From contig JAAPAX010000002.1 of NCBI GenBank assembly GCA_013372555.1, positions 2,852,001 to 2,916,000 on the forward strand: 64,000 bases of DNA. The letters run 5' to 3'. The stretch is from Elsinoe arachidis. Lineage: Eukaryota; Ascomycota; Dothideomycetes; Myriangiales; Elsinoaceae. Position numbers and translations under genes: made by a program. The notes below the pieces were generated by a model, which saw nothing but the letters and a program-made list of their open reading frames with translations, was not told where the DNA came from and did no database searches. Positions 21,990 to 32,537 of this stretch are shown one piece after another (within the stretch, counting starts at the first letter, position 1; the number at the start of each line of letters is the position of its first letter).

Positions 21990-23402
21990 TCATCCTTTTA
22001 CATTCTTCCAAGCAGCTACACCAAGTATCCCTCCATCCTCAGCGCTGGCATCCAGGCTCCATTTCCGAATCGGCTCAATATCAAGCCCACTTCTCCAGCC
22101 TGCATTCCACATCTCTACACCAGCCCACGCAATCATTGCTGCGTTGTCCGTGCAATACTCGACTGGCGGAAACAAGACCTCAATGCCCTTGAAGCCTTGA
22201 GCATCCAGCATGGACCGGAATACGTGCCTCATGAACTTGTTCGCAGCCACACCTCCCGACACAACGAGTGTCTTGACCTTCTCCCTGTCTACCTTCTTGA
22301 GCGACTTTAGGTGCAGCAGTAGCCTTCCTGCCAAGTGCTCGAAAGCGACTCGCTGCACCTCTTGTGCCATGAAACGCCGCTCGTCTAGCGTGATCTCATC
22401 AGCTTGTCGTACGAGTGTACTAGGCGTGGCGACCACACCTGTCGCTCGTTGCACTGCGGTCAAGAGTCCCGAGAAGCTGTATTCCATTCGACGGGAGCTG
22501 CGACCGCCTCGAGATTCAGCGAGTGGGACACCAAAGCTCCAGCCCCATTGAGAAGGACGGCGCTCGAGTTCTTGTTCTCGTGACGAGGGTGGGGCGTAGT
22601 TGTAGTCTGCTTCGGAGGAGATGCTGGGGAAGGCGAAGGACTCCAAAGCTTTGCCGTAAGGTGGTCTGAGAAGGTCAGGCGGAAGAATCATCCGTGCTGC
22701 CTTGTCGAGACAGTCTCCAAGAGCGATGTCTGCGGTGCTGGCTAGGATGGAGTGGTCGATCAGAGAAGTGCTCGAGATGAGTAAAGTGTGGCCTCCAGAG
22801 ACGAGTAAACTCATAAAGGGAAAGCTAGGGTGGGCAGGAGCTGGTAACGAAGTGTTGAGTGCGGTGATCAGGCGGGGAGTCAGAGCGTGGGCTTGCATGT
22901 GATGCACCCCGACTAGTGGTATATTCCATGCCAAAGAAAGACCTTTCGCAGTGTTCAAGCCGACAGAAAGGTTGGATCGCATACCAGGTCCGCGTGTCGC
23001 GGAGATGAAGTCGGGCTTCTTTCGTAGCTGTCCATCATGCGATGCGAAGAGGATGTCGCTGCTTGAAGGGATCGGGTCATTTGGTCCGAAAGTTGGCACA
23101 TGCTCGATGGCTTCTTGGAGAAGCGGCGCGAGTGACTTCTGGTGCGATTCGAGAGCCACTATGGGATGAATCCCACCGTATGCCTCATTGTTCGCTGTGA
23201 CTTTCTTATGGAAATGCAACCTGGCCTTTGCATTCCCACCTGCATGTTGCTGTGTTTCCAGCACAGCAACAGACGTATCGTCACAAGATGTCTCGATGGC
23301 GACGGTCAGCAGGCCTCTACGGCCATGAATCGCTTGATCAACGCATCTCCATCTTAATGTGCGATTCGGAACGCGTCTATAATGTCCTAGACGCGTCAAC
23401 AT
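21990..23402 (-). CDS. QRI7: Mitochondrial tRNA N6-adenosine threonylcarbamoyltransferase
   Basis: Member of the Kae1/TsaD/Qri7 ASKHA family that makes t6A at position 37 of ANN-decoding mitochondrial tRNAs. Visible motifs are A-I-E-T-S-C-D-D-T, G-P-G-M-R-S-N-L-S-V-G, metal-binding H-H-M-Q-A-H (H-x-x-x-H), V-S-G-G-H-T, and V-V-S-G-G-V-A-A-N-K. The 3' end carries T-D-N-A-A-M-I-A-W-A-G. The frame is open to an earlier ATG at 23492. I prefer the ATG at 23402 because it begins an arginine-rich amphipathic presequence (M-L-T-R-L-G-H-Y-R-R-V) suited to mitochondrial import, giving 470 residues; the longer start would give 500. No intron. It is divergent from the patatin gene and convergent with the membrane-protein gene 66 bases away. 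Confidence 0.92.
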   Translation of the reverse strand: MLTRLGHYRRVPNRTLRWRCVDQAIHGRRGLLTVAIETSCDDTSVAVLETQQHAGGNAKARLHFHKKVTANNEAYGGIHPIVALESHQKSLAPLLQEAIEHVPTFGPNDPIPSSSDILFASHDGQLRKKPDFISATRGPGMRSNLSVGLNTAKGLSLAWNIPLVGVHHMQAHALTPRLITALNTSLPAPAHPSFPFMSLLVSGGHTLLISSTSLIDHSILASTADIALGDCLDKAARMILPPDLLRPPYGKALESFAFPSISSEADYNYAPPSSREQELERRPSQWGWSFGVPLAESRGGRSSRRMEYSFSGLLTAVQRATGVVATPSTLVRQADEITLDERRFMAQEVQRVAFEHLAGRLLLHLKSLKKVDREKVKTLVVSGGVAANKFMRHVFRSMLDAQGFKGIEVLFPPVEYCTDNAAMIAWAGVEMWNAGWRSGLDIEPIRKWSLDASAEDGGILGVAAWKNVKG

Positions 23403-23684
23403 GCAATCTGATGGAGGTGTGTGGGAGTTGAAGGTGGCTGGCTGACATGTGAAAGAAAGTTCCCCTGTGGATGACGTCGATTGTCCAATCATCCCCCATC
23501 ACTTGCTCGAGCAGCCCTCACACTCCTGCACCACCTCACCGCAATCTACGCCAAATTGGTTCTAGATCTGTACCTGCATGAACACGGCCCACGTCTGGCT
23601 TTCTGCTCCTACGTTATAGCTGTCCTTCCCAAACCTCTGCTCCGACGCTCGCTTCAAATAGCTATGACCTAATCCATCACACCT

Positions 23685-26186
23685 ATGGCCGACACCAAAA
23701 AGTCTACAGATGGGCCCGAACCCTTCGACCAATCTGCTTGGGATCCAAAGACGCTGCCGGACTTTGACGATGATTTCATCAAGGAAGAGGACATTCGGGA
23801 GTTCGAGAAAGCTCTAGCAGTACCCGAGCATTCCCCTTCGGAAGAGGACTTGCTCAGCCCGAAGCAGCCTACCGAGTTCATCACCGCACTGAATGATTGG
23901 CGACCTATTCGTCAACGCGTACGGGGACGAGCAGGGAGGAAAGGCAAATCGAAGAAGCCACCTCGCCGAGGCAAAGATGAGACTCGCGAAGGATGGACAT
24001 ACAAGCTCCTGAAATGGCCTCTACTCCTGATCGTTACTGGATGGCTACTTGGACTCAGTATCGCTTATCTCCTGACACGGTTCTACATCTACGTGTACGA
24101 GCAATTTGTCACATGGCGAGGCACCAGGCAGAGGCTGCGAAAGGCGATGAGGTCGCAGACAAACTACCACGACTGGGTAAAGGCTGCTCAAGAGCTGGAC
24201 AAGTACCTTGGCAACGACAAATGGAAGGAGACAGACGAATACGCATACTATGACTGTAAGACCATTAGGAGGGTCACACAGCAGCTACACGCACTGAGAT
24301 TGCGAGTTGAATCAGGAGGCAACACAAATGGTCTTGCCGAGAAGCATGCAGCCGCCGTGGACGAATTGAGAGGACTGGTAGAGGCATGCGTGAAGAACAA
24401 CTTTGCTGGCTATGAGAATCCTCGCCTGTACTCTGAGAGCTACTATGGAACGAAGAACCTGGTTCAGGCGTACGTGGACGAGGCGTCCAAGGCAGTCCAG
24501 GCACTATTTGACTCGAAGCAATTATCACTGGATGACAAGCGAGCGCTTTCGAAGCATCTGGTAACCAATTTTGGACGTACGGCTTTGTGTCTCAGTGGTG
24601 GAGCAACCTTCGCCTACTACCATTTCGGCATTGCGAAAGGGCTACTGGACGCAGACCTGATACCATCGATCATCACCGGCACCAGTGGAGGAGCTCTAGT
24701 AGCAGCACTCCTGGCGACTCGCACGAACGAAGAGCTGAAGAAGCTACTTGTCCCCGCTCTCGCAGCTCGAATCACTGCCTGCCACGATTCTTTTGCGGTG
24801 TGGGCCAAACGATGGTACCAGACTGGTGCTCGTTTCGACAGTGTGGACTGGGCACGCCGTTGTGGGTGGTTCTGTCGTGGGTCTCTGACTTTTGCGGAAG
24901 CATATGAGCGCACTGGCCGTATACTCAATGTTTCTTGCGTTCCGTCAGATCCTCACTCGCCGACCATTCTCGCCAACTACTTGACTGCCCCAGACTGCGT
25001 GATTTGGTCAGCAGTCCTTGCGTCAGCGGCTGTACCGGGTATCCTCAACCCGGTGGTTCTGATGCGGAAGCGTAAGGATGGAACTCTCGAGCCTTTCTCG
25101 TTTGGACACAAATGGAAGGATGGGTCTCTGCGCACCGACATTCCTCTCAAGTCTCTCAACCTTCATTTCAACGTCAACTTCTCTGTTGTCTCTCAAGTCA
25201 ACCCACACATATCTCTGTTCTTCTTCTCCTCACGAGGTGCAGTTGGCCGACCTGTCACCCATCGTCGGGGTCGCGGCTGGCGAGGTGGCTTCCTGGGTTC
25301 CGCGCTTGAGCAGTATCTCAAATTGGATCTTACCAAGTGGCTTAAAGTTCTCCGTCATCTCGAGCTTCTGCCACGATGGATGGGCCAAGATTGGTCTGAA
25401 GTCTGGCTTCAGCGCTTTTCCGGCACGATCACCATCTGGCCGAAGACTAAAGTGACAGACTTCTACTACATCCTCGCCGACCCGACGCCCGAGCGCCTTG
25501 CCCGCATGATCTATAGTGGCCAGCAAGCCGCCTTCCCCAAACTCAACTTCATCGGCAACCGACTGAAAATCGAGAAAGTCATCGAGAAAGCCCGCCGAGA
25601 AACTCGCGTCGACCCCCGTGCCCTCCCAACACCCAGTCTCGACAAAGAGCGACTCAAGAACATGTTCAGCGACGAAGACCTCCGGGAGCTCCTCAAAAAG
25701 GCAGAAGGAAAATACGCCGCCAACAGCGGCCGCGAAAGAGAACCCCTGCTCATCCCCAAGACACCCCGCGGCCTGACCTGCAGCCCAAGCGAAGAAAAAG
25801 GCAGCCCGACCAAGCGCCGCATCCAAGAAGGAGAGCACGTCAGAAGCGGCAGTCTCAGCAAGAAACTCAGCAGCTGGTTCGGCTCACTCAGCGGCAGTCC
25901 AAAGATCGGCGGACCGGACTTCGATGGCGCATGGGGCGACGCGACAGTCGACCGGAGGCCGAGTATCAAGGACTTGAACAGTGTGGGCCAGCAGGGAAGG
26001 AGAGGGAGCGTGCTTGGGGAGCTGGGAAGGCAGAGTCGGGTGTTCTTTGATGATAGTGAGACGGAGGGGGAGACGGATGGGGAGGGCAAGGAGGGGGTGA
26101 GGAGTATGTCTGGGGAGAGTGAGGGGGGGAGTGCACCCATGCAGGCTGTTGAGGATGGGGAGGAGGAGGGGAGGGAGAAGTTGTAG
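23685..26186 (+). CDS. Patatin-like phospholipase/triacylglycerol lipase with DUF3336
   Basis: 833 residues, no intron. A hydrophobic anchor at about 107-130 is followed by a DUF3336-type region (about 135-290). The patatin domain has an oxyanion glycine loop (L-S-G-G-A-T-F-A-Y-Y-H), the nucleophile elbow G-T-S-G-G (Ser about 333) and the catalytic D-G-S (Asp about 478). This is the Tgl3/4/5-SDP1 class that hydrolyses triacylglycerol or lysophospholipid at lipid droplets or membranes. The C-terminal 200 residues are low-complexity, charged and serine-rich (probably regulatory). The coding strand flips from C-rich to G-rich near 25950. Confidence 0.9.
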   Translation: MADTKKSTDGPEPFDQSAWDPKTLPDFDDDFIKEEDIREFEKALAVPEHSPSEEDLLSPKQPTEFITALNDWRPIRQRVRGRAGRKGKSKKPPRRGKDETREGWTYKLLKWPLLLIVTGWLLGLSIAYLLTRFYIYVYEQFVTWRGTRQRLRKAMRSQTNYHDWVKAAQELDKYLGNDKWKETDEYAYYDCKTIRRVTQQLHALRLRVESGGNTNGLAEKHAAAVDELRGLVEACVKNNFAGYENPRLYSESYYGTKNLVQAYVDEASKAVQALFDSKQLSLDDKRALSKHLVTNFGRTALCLSGGATFAYYHFGIAKGLLDADLIPSIITGTSGGALVAALLATRTNEELKKLLVPALAARITACHDSFAVWAKRWYQTGARFDSVDWARRCGWFCRGSLTFAEAYERTGRILNVSCVPSDPHSPTILANYLTAPDCVIWSAVLASAAVPGILNPVVLMRKRKDGTLEPFSFGHKWKDGSLRTDIPLKSLNLHFNVNFSVVSQVNPHISLFFFSSRGAVGRPVTHRRGRGWRGGFLGSALEQYLKLDLTKWLKVLRHLELLPRWMGQDWSEVWLQRFSGTITIWPKTKVTDFYYILADPTPERLARMIYSGQQAAFPKLNFIGNRLKIEKVIEKARRETRVDPRALPTPSLDKERLKNMFSDEDLRELLKKAEGKYAANSGREREPLLIPKTPRGLTCSPSEEKGSPTKRRIQEGEHVRSGSLSKKLSSWFGSLSGSPKIGGPDFDGAWGDATVDRRPSIKDLNSVGQQGRRGSVLGELGRQSRVFFDDSETEGETDGEGKEGVRSMSGESEGGSAPMQAVEDGEEEGREKL

Positions 26187-26354
26187 TGAACACGGGAGGG
26201 GAAGGGGGAGGAAACGATGTCATGATCGCACGACCTAGATGATAAACAGGATTCTTAAAATGGTAGAATGCATTCGATGTTGGATATCGATCTACCGGCT
26301 TCTTCCTCGCTGGCCCCATGAGTGTTTCTACTCACTAGACACAGTCGGGTTCCA

Positions 26355-27008
26355 CTACCCTTGCAACTGCGCAATCTGCTTCCCGAGAGCGGCGAAGAAT
26401 GATTGCCCACTAGCCATATTGCCTCTCAATCCCGCCGAAGCAGGCTTCGGGTTACTCTCCGCCACCCTGTACGTCTTGAAACTCCCTGCATCCCTCTTCA
26501 AGAAATCCTTCACTTCCCCAGCATTAAACCCATTCACAGACCCATGCCCCTCCTCTTTCCCTGCCACTTGCCCCGTTGGCACAGCCTCACTCTTCCTCCC
26601 TCCTACTTCCGCTCTTGCCTCTGCACTCCCCGCCGCGCTATCCTTCGGCGTCCCCGTCCCTGTCCCTGTCGATCGCGCCTGCTGCTGCGCCTGCTTCCTC
26701 TGATCCCAAAAATTACTCGCCGGCGCGGGCGCGGGCGTCGTCTTGGTCTGCTCCACCGGCTTCACGGTCGCGAGTGGCTTGCTCTCGCTGTGCTGCGCTT
26801 TGGGCAGGGCAGGGTTCGGCGTCGTCGCGCCTGATGTGGTGGGTGATGTCGCTGAGGATCTGGGGTGGGGGACGGCGGGGCGGGAGATGCTGGCTGGGCG
26901 GTTGGTGGTGCGCCAGGCGCTGGGGGAGGGTCAGTGAGCGGCGGGCAGGGAGGCGAGGGGAGGATAGGGGAGAGGGTTGAGGTACCGTTGCTCTGATGCC
27001 GTGGACAT
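26355..27008 (-). CDS. Low-complexity fungal protein of unknown function (195 aa)
   Basis: Exon 1 is 26986-27008 and exon 2 is 26355-26919, with a 66-base intron (GTACCT...CCCCAG). The join gives M-S-T-A-S-E-Q-R-A-W-R-T-T-N-R and restores the only frame that ends in a conserved-looking C-terminus (N-F-W-D-Q-R-K-Q ... F-L-K-R-D-A-G-S-F-K-T ... F-F-A-A-L-G-K-Q-I). The middle is Pro/Ala/Thr/Gly-rich and probably disordered. I do not recognise a named family. Several long proline-rich frames on this strand are shadows. Confidence 0.68.
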
Positions 27009-27354
27009 GGTGGGTGCCTTTTTGCTTGCTCGATGGGTGGGGATCGAGCAGGCGGGGGTTTATGGGGTGCAAGCGCGCATTTCTTGGAGGGAACGGCGCA
27101 GATGTTCGTGGTTGTTTGCGCCCGGGGTGCGAAGGGGTCACGGGCGAGAGATGAGGGTGTGGTGAGGTGGCAGGGAAATGATTGGGTTTGGGAAGAAATG
27201 GGCTCAGCTTCGACATGTGGAGGTGCAATTTTGAGTTTCGGCTTTGAATTTCCGGACGTCATTTCCGCGGTTCATGGAGAGGGCTTGATTCCTTCACTTC
27301 ACTACATGCGATATTGAAGGTGATGCCGTTGGAGATGTCTCGTTCAGATGTCTA
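27009..27354. other. Intergenic between two minus-strand genes
   Basis: Holds the promoter of the 27008 gene and the 3' flank of the dehydrogenase-like gene; no independent gene seen. Confidence 0.4.
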
Positions 27355-28448
27355 TCAGTCGGCTTTGGGAGGTGCTGAAGTCTCTGGCTCGATCTTCCTA
27401 CGCTTCTCCAGGCCCTCTGCTACACAGGCGGCAATGTCCTCTACGGTAGTGCCTCTCTTTCGCTTCTCTGTCACTTCCTTGCCGAGCTCAGTGTCCTTTG
27501 CAACTGTGTTGTAGACAGCGGCAATAGCACCGAAGATGCGCTCGTCCTCTCCGAATCCTCCATCGATTGCAAAAGTCTCACCAATCTCCTTCATTTCCTT
27601 CACCCAGCGATAAGCCTTTGGTGGCATCTTCGTGAGACTCGCCGTCATCTGCGCAGTTGCCGAACTGGTCTGCTTGAGTTGTTCTTGAAGCTCGGAGAGC
27701 ACGCCAAGTTTGTGAGCGGTGGTGAAGGACTCAATGGCAATAGCCTGAAAGCCCTTGGTCAGGGAGGCGAAGCACATCTTCAGACCAGATGCTGTGCCCA
27801 CGTCTTCACTTATATGCTTCGAATTGAGAATTTTTGCGAGAGCACCACCGCCTGGGACAGCCTCGGATAGCTTGTGAGGGCCAGACATGGGTATGCTAGG
27901 CACTCTCCATCTGGCTGTTGGGTCGAATGGGTCTGCAGGCGTGGGCGAACCTCCGATGATACCACCATCGATGAAGCGTACTTGATCAGCGAGTGGCTTG
28001 AGGATGGCGGCGATCTCGCGAACATGTTGAGGTGATACGGCATTGAGGTCCAGATAGTACAGAGGTGCTTCTCGTCTTGCAAAGTCTGGTGCCGACATGG
28101 CAGAAGCAATTCGCTTGGCTGTGCTGAGAGCATCTTTCGGTGGCACGATCGACAAGAAGTAATCAGCTTGTGACGCTAATTCGCCGTCTGTCTTGACCAG
28201 CTCGATCGATGCTGACTCTGCTCGCTTGTGTGTGTTCTCGCTGTCGACTGTGAGTCTTGTATAAGTTTGACGTGGGTGCAGACATACCTTCGTCCTTCAA
28301 TGTTGGTAAGTACTTTGTATTTGTGGCTAGTGAGGAGTTTGGCGACCCCTAGTCCCATCTCTCCAATGCTGACCACGGCGACTGACGCCAGAAACGACCC
28401 CGACTTTGGGCGGTCTCTCGACACGATATTCTTGAGAAATGTGGCCAT
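27355..28448 (-). CDS. 6-phosphogluconate/3-hydroxyisobutyrate dehydrogenase-like protein with DUF1932
   Basis: Exon 1 is 28288-28448 and exon 2 is 27355-28240, with a 47-base intron (GTATGT...CGACAG), giving 348 residues. The N-terminal Rossmann fold has V-V-S-I-G-E-M-G-L-G (G-x-G-x-x-G type) and E-G-R-S at the cofactor-choice position. It is followed by D-Y-F-L-S-I-V-P-P and D-L-N-A-V-S-P. The substrate loop reads D-G-G-I-I-G-G-S-P, then S-G-P-H. The C-terminal helical part has G-L-K-M-C-F-A-S-L-T-K-G (the family's catalytic Lys region) and matches the DUF1932 arrangement. Substrate unknown. The alternative 3' splice site 15 bases earlier keeps frame but would need an implausibly short 32-base intron. 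Confidence 0.85.
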
Positions 28449-28689
28449 TTTGTTGGATTCCACTGACAGTCTATCTAGTCAAATCAAGAATGAAGAGAAG
28501 AAGAGAAACTAACAAGTCACGTCTCCTGCAGCTGGCAATGCAGCCGTTAGCCGATCACGTGCAGGGCGAGTTGGTGGGGGTGGGGTGGCTCGACATCTCA
28601 CGTCAACGCTTCCGTTGATTACAAACATCCATCATCGACTTTCCATCCAATCATATCATCTATCTACCCTCAATGGCTCAATAAGAAAG

Positions 28690-29821
28690 ATGCTCGTTTC
28701 TTATCGACGTCTTGTCTCGCGAGCTGCCCCTGCGTCCCATTTGCGGCTAATTATTGAATGCTGCCGTGCCATGTCCAGTCAATCCTCGAGCCATGAGGAG
28801 CGTACTGCTGCCCAAAGACGAGCAGCTGGCATTGAGACTGTGAAGTTGAGACATATTGAGCCAATCAATGACACAATACGCTTGATGCGGCTCTACTCAA
28901 CCGACAAGAATCACCCGATAAAGGTAGGGCCATCTCACTGCAGAGAGCTGTCAGCCTTCGCATTCAACCTTACTCGTCTCCTTTCCCATGTCTTGCTTAC
29001 TCCCGGCCCTATTTGCGTTCTCTCAATGCCTTTGGCTGACATTGGCGGGCAGTAGTTCCTACCAGGTCAATGGCTAGATGTCTTTCTACCGGGCCTTGAC
29101 AAGGCTGGCGGATTCACGATCACATCGACGCCTCGAGAGGCAACTCCGACTGGGCAGGATTCAGCATATTTGGAGCTTGCCATACAAAAGAGCAGGAATC
29201 CGCCAGCTCAATGGCTATGGCGTCCTACCAGCGAGATTCTCGAGCAGACAATCAGGGTGCGCGTAGGTGGTGACTTTACATGGCCGCCCTCGCACAAGCT
29301 ACCAGCACCGGTCAAGAGGTGGGTATTGATAGCAGGCGGAGTCGGTATCAAGTATGTTGCTCTTAGAGCTCATTACGAACACTTGCTGACCAAGAGCCAG
29401 TCCATTGATTTCGATTGCCTCACATCTCATGCAGCAGAAGTCACAAGACAGACCGCAAGAGATCGTGTTCCTGTACGGTACCAAAGCTTCTGGCTCACCG
29501 ATAGATGCCAGGCATGTTCTCTTTTTGCCTAGGTTAGAGAAATTAGTGGAGCTTGCACAGGGTTCCGGCATGCAGCTGCGCCTTTTCCTGACAGGCGTGA
29601 CAGAAGACCAGCTATCAGATGCAGTCGGGATGCCTCAGGATGTCACTCTTGGTCGCATTACGGACCAAGATCTGGATCGTTCACTGGGTGGGATTGAGGG
29701 ACGGAAGGGCACGCTATGCTATGTTTGCGGCCCGCAGGTGATGACAGATGCATTCGTGGACTTCCTGAAGGGCCGACCCGGCCTGCCCCCAGAGAACGTT
29801 CTGTGCGAGAAATGGTGGTGA
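28690..29821 (+). CDS. OXNAD1-like NAD(P)H oxidoreductase, mitochondrial
   Basis: Exons 28690-28923, 29056-29351 and 29401-29821 give 316 residues. An Arg/Ser-rich start (M-L-V-S-Y-R-R-L-V-S-R) looks like a mitochondrial presequence. The ferredoxin-reductase-like core shows F-L-P-G-Q-W-L-D-V-F-L-P, the FAD-binding F-T-I-T-S-T-P, and the NAD-binding I-A-G-G-V-G-I-N-P-L. The C-terminal C-G-P-Q-V-M-T-D comes before a final E-K-W-W. These are features of the NADH-cytochrome b5 reductase/OXNAD1 group. The second intron (49 bases) splits I-N-P-L. Physiological acceptor unknown. Confidence 0.88.
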
Positions 29822-30153
29822 GCCCTGCAGCAGTTGTAGCGTGTCGAGCAGGAACGTGCTTGTCGACAGGTTCCCTGCCAATCGTAGGCCTCGACATCGC
29901 TCAATCGAATAGATTATGCAGCACAACTCCATGCACCTGACCTCTTGCATTCCCTCTGCATACCTCAAACAAAGCCATTGTCAATCTAGACCTGACCGCC
30001 AACCGTCCTGCATCAAAAACCACACCACCCGACCCTCCCTCTTCACCGCCGCCTGCACTTCCCAATCCGGCCTAGCGCCCATCTCACATCCTCAAGATAT
30101 CAAGCAAGCTCCCAGCTTCTCCCTCCATTTCAAACCCACACAGCAAAGCCGCA
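29822..30153. other. Intergenic, EMC7 promoter side
   Basis: C/A-rich leader upstream of the EMC7 ATG; no gene seen. Confidence 0.4.
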
Positions 30154-30918
30154 ATGCTCCTCCCACTCGCCTTCCTCCCCACCACCCTCGCCGCCTCCCT
30201 CCTCATTACCATCCCCTCCTCGCCCCCTCTCCTCCCCAACCCTTCCACCCTCCCCCCTTCAACCCACGCAACCCTCCTCACCTCAACCGGCTCCCTCCTC
30301 ACCTCCCGCCTCACCCGCCAAAACACAATCCACTTCCCCTCCCTCCCGCACGGCTCCCACCTCCTCAGCCTCTTCACCCGCGACTTCTCCTTCCCGCAAT
30401 ACCGCGTCGACGTCGCCGCTACCTCGGACCCGACGAATCCCAGCACAGGCACCGAAACCATCTCCATCGCGCAGACTTTCCGCGGGAATGAGTGGTCCAA
30501 CACCGGCCCCGTGGTAGCGGCAGGCAACGACACCCTCACCGTCGCGCTCCCGCCTCTGGGGAAGAAGGAGTTCTACGCGCAACGACAGGGCTTCAGTGCG
30601 TTGAGCATACTCAAGAACCCGATGATTCTCATGGCGCTGGTGTCGGGCGGGTTGGTGTTTGGGATGCCGTATTTGGTGGATAACAGTGAGTTTGCTCAGT
30701 CACAGAGGGACGAGGGAGGATTGCTGACAGATGCAGTGGATGAGGAGACCAAGAAGGAGTTTGAGGAGGCGCAGAAGAGTAATCCCCTTGCTGGGGGAGG
30801 GGGCGATGCGGCGGCTGCGATACAGAATTTTGATTTTGCTGGGTGGATGGCTGGGAAGACGACGAAGAGTTCGGAGGCGGTGGAGGGGAAGCAGGAGGGT
30901 GGGAAGTCGTTACGGTGA
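30154..30918 (+). CDS. EMC7: ER membrane protein complex subunit 7
   Basis: Exons 30154-30685 and 30737-30918 give 237 residues. It has a signal peptide (L-L-P-L-A-F-L-P-T-T-L-A-A-S) and a beta-sandwich lumenal domain ending F-P-Q-Y-R-V-D-V. The family box N-P-M-I-L-M-A-L-V-S-G-G-L-V-F-G-M-P-Y-L covers the single membrane helix and is followed by D-N-M-D-E-E-T-K-K-E-F-E-E-x-Q. EMC inserts tail-anchored and multi-pass proteins at the ER. The 51-base intron (GTGAGT...ATGCAG) is a multiple of three with no stop, so an unspliced message would add 17 residues; spliced D-N-M-D fits the family. First half C-rich, second half G-rich. Confidence 0.87.
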   Translation: MLLPLAFLPTTLAASLLITIPSSPPLLPNPSTLPPSTHATLLTSTGSLLTSRLTRQNTIHFPSLPHGSHLLSLFTRDFSFPQYRVDVAATSDPTNPSTGTETISIAQTFRGNEWSNTGPVVAAGNDTLTVALPPLGKKEFYAQRQGFSALSILKNPMILMALVSGGLVFGMPYLVDNSEFAQSQRDEGGLLTDAVDEETKKEFEEAQKSNPLAGGGGDAAAAIQNFDFAGWMAGKTTKSSEAVEGKQEGGKSLR

Positions 30919-31142
30919 GGGACGAGGGAGGGGAGATGATTGTGGGATAGAGTCAAGGGCATATATCAGGCATGGTGAATTGAGTCAATATTTCGATTCG
31001 TCTCGAGCTCGGGCGCTGGACGCTCGGAGTGCTAAGGTGATTCTCTATTGCAGCTCAGCGGATTGACCAGGGCAGCTCCAGTATCGTGATAGTAGCTGGC
31101 TTGGACGACCTGAGTCAAAGACATCATCCTCGTCTACCTGCC

Positions 31143-32056
31143 TCAGCTATCAACCTCCATGCTCTCGCCCTGCTGCTCCCCACCCTCCTTGTTCTCAAAC
31201 GTCGTCTCCAACCACGACGAGATCTCCTGGCCCTCGTACAGCTTAAAGTCCTCCCCAAGTCCGGAGACGCCCACGCTCGTATTGTCCACCGTCAACTCCT
31301 TGTCCTGACTCAAGCTCTCCTTCAGTGCCCTCAGCGCATGCTTAATCAGCTCCTCCCTGCTGCTACCCTCAAAGTCATCCAGGTGTCTCTCAAGATACGT
31401 CCTCGCCATCTGTGACCTCGCACCGATCGCGCTAGCCGCCATCTCCTGCGTGATACCCGATGGTGAGAACTCGAAGAGATGTACGCCTGTAGCATCTACG
31501 CCAGCGATCAGGAGACCTACACCATACGGTCGACGGCCGTAATTTTGTGTTGATGACTGCGCGCGGTCGCCGATGCGGGAGGTGATTTCGGAAAGCAGGA
31601 TGGGGCGGTCGTAGGTCAGGCGGGAGGAGAGAGATTGCTGGCGCATGAAGTTTGAGAGGACACGGCCATCTGAAGCGAGACCTGCTAGGGCGACTCCGTA
31701 ATGTGCATCGACTGGGATGATCTTCTTTTGGTAGGATGAGAGCTCTTCTGCGTTGCGCTAGGGAGAGTCAGTCTGTGAGCAGGGTAGCCAGCGCAGCACC
31801 GAATGATGAGAAGGCTTATGTATGGAGGTTGAGCTCGATGGCGTCGATAGGACTGACCTTGAGTGCTGCTAATACGGCGTGTGATTTCGATACCAGTCCG
31901 ACCACTACTGAACCCTGCTTGACTGCTTCTTGTGCGTATTCGACCTGGAAGATACGTCCTTGGGGAGAGCTGAGATGCAATTAGTATATCATCTCACTGC
32001 GATGATCGAACAGCATACAAGGTCGTTGCTTCATTGTCGTAGTTGTTTCGGAACAT
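31143..32056 (-). CDS. PRE5: 20S proteasome subunit alpha 6 (yeast Pre5 type)
   Basis: Exons (minus) 32019-32056, 31858-31969 and 31143-31757, with introns of 49 and 100 bases, give 254 residues. The start M-F-R-N-N-Y-D, the alpha-subunit signature F-S-P-Q-G-R-I-F-Q-V-E-Y-A-Q-E-A-V-K-Q-G-S and R-N-A-E-E-L-S-S-Y-Q-K-K-I-I identify the alpha6/PSMA1 branch. Y-G-R-R-P-Y-G-V-G-L-L-I-A-G and I-G-A-R-S-Q-M-A-R-T-Y-L-E-R confirm it. It is a structural subunit of the outer ring of the 20S core. It ends in an acidic tail (M-E-V-D-S). It diverges from VPS55 across a 481-base gap. Confidence 0.95.
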
Positions 32057-32537
32057 GATGAAAGAGGAGCGCGAAGGTGATGTGTAAGCTTTTCCAGCTC
32101 CAGCAGATGCTCAAGCCAGTCGTGTGATGCAAAATCAATCTATGTTCAGCTCCGAGATGCAATAGTGAAGTGAACAGCGCTCAGTCAATGAAGTCAACTC
32201 TCAGCAACCCAGGCTTCCACAGCAAACGCGGACAGAACATCTCAAGCCCGAAGCTCCAAGCTCTCCGACGCACCTCCTGATCCCGCCCACCGTACACTCT
32301 CCATCGTCCTCCAGCCCGCCCGACGACGACCAGCCTCCACCATCAGGCGCGAGTCTTCCACGCACCACAACGTCTAACAGCCCACTCTCGTCGCGCAAAA
32401 GGCATATATACACCTCTGCTCATCCAGCGCCAGCGCCCACCCTTCATCGCCTCACCCACCCCTCCCGCCAGCAATTTCGCCCTCCCCAACCCACAACCGC
32501 CATCACGGCCTCTGACGACGCAGACCGCCCGCCCACC
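32057..32537. promoter_or_regulatory. Divergent promoter region of PRE5 and VPS55
   Basis: 481 bases between two head-to-head start codons. The VPS55 side is strongly C-rich. I see no confident specific binding site. Confidence 0.45.

Noticed and set aside
26713..27262. Two long proline-rich minus-strand frames
   Set aside because: Out of frame with the conserved C-terminal exon; the spliced model from 27008 explains the locus and the frames come from C-rich sequence.
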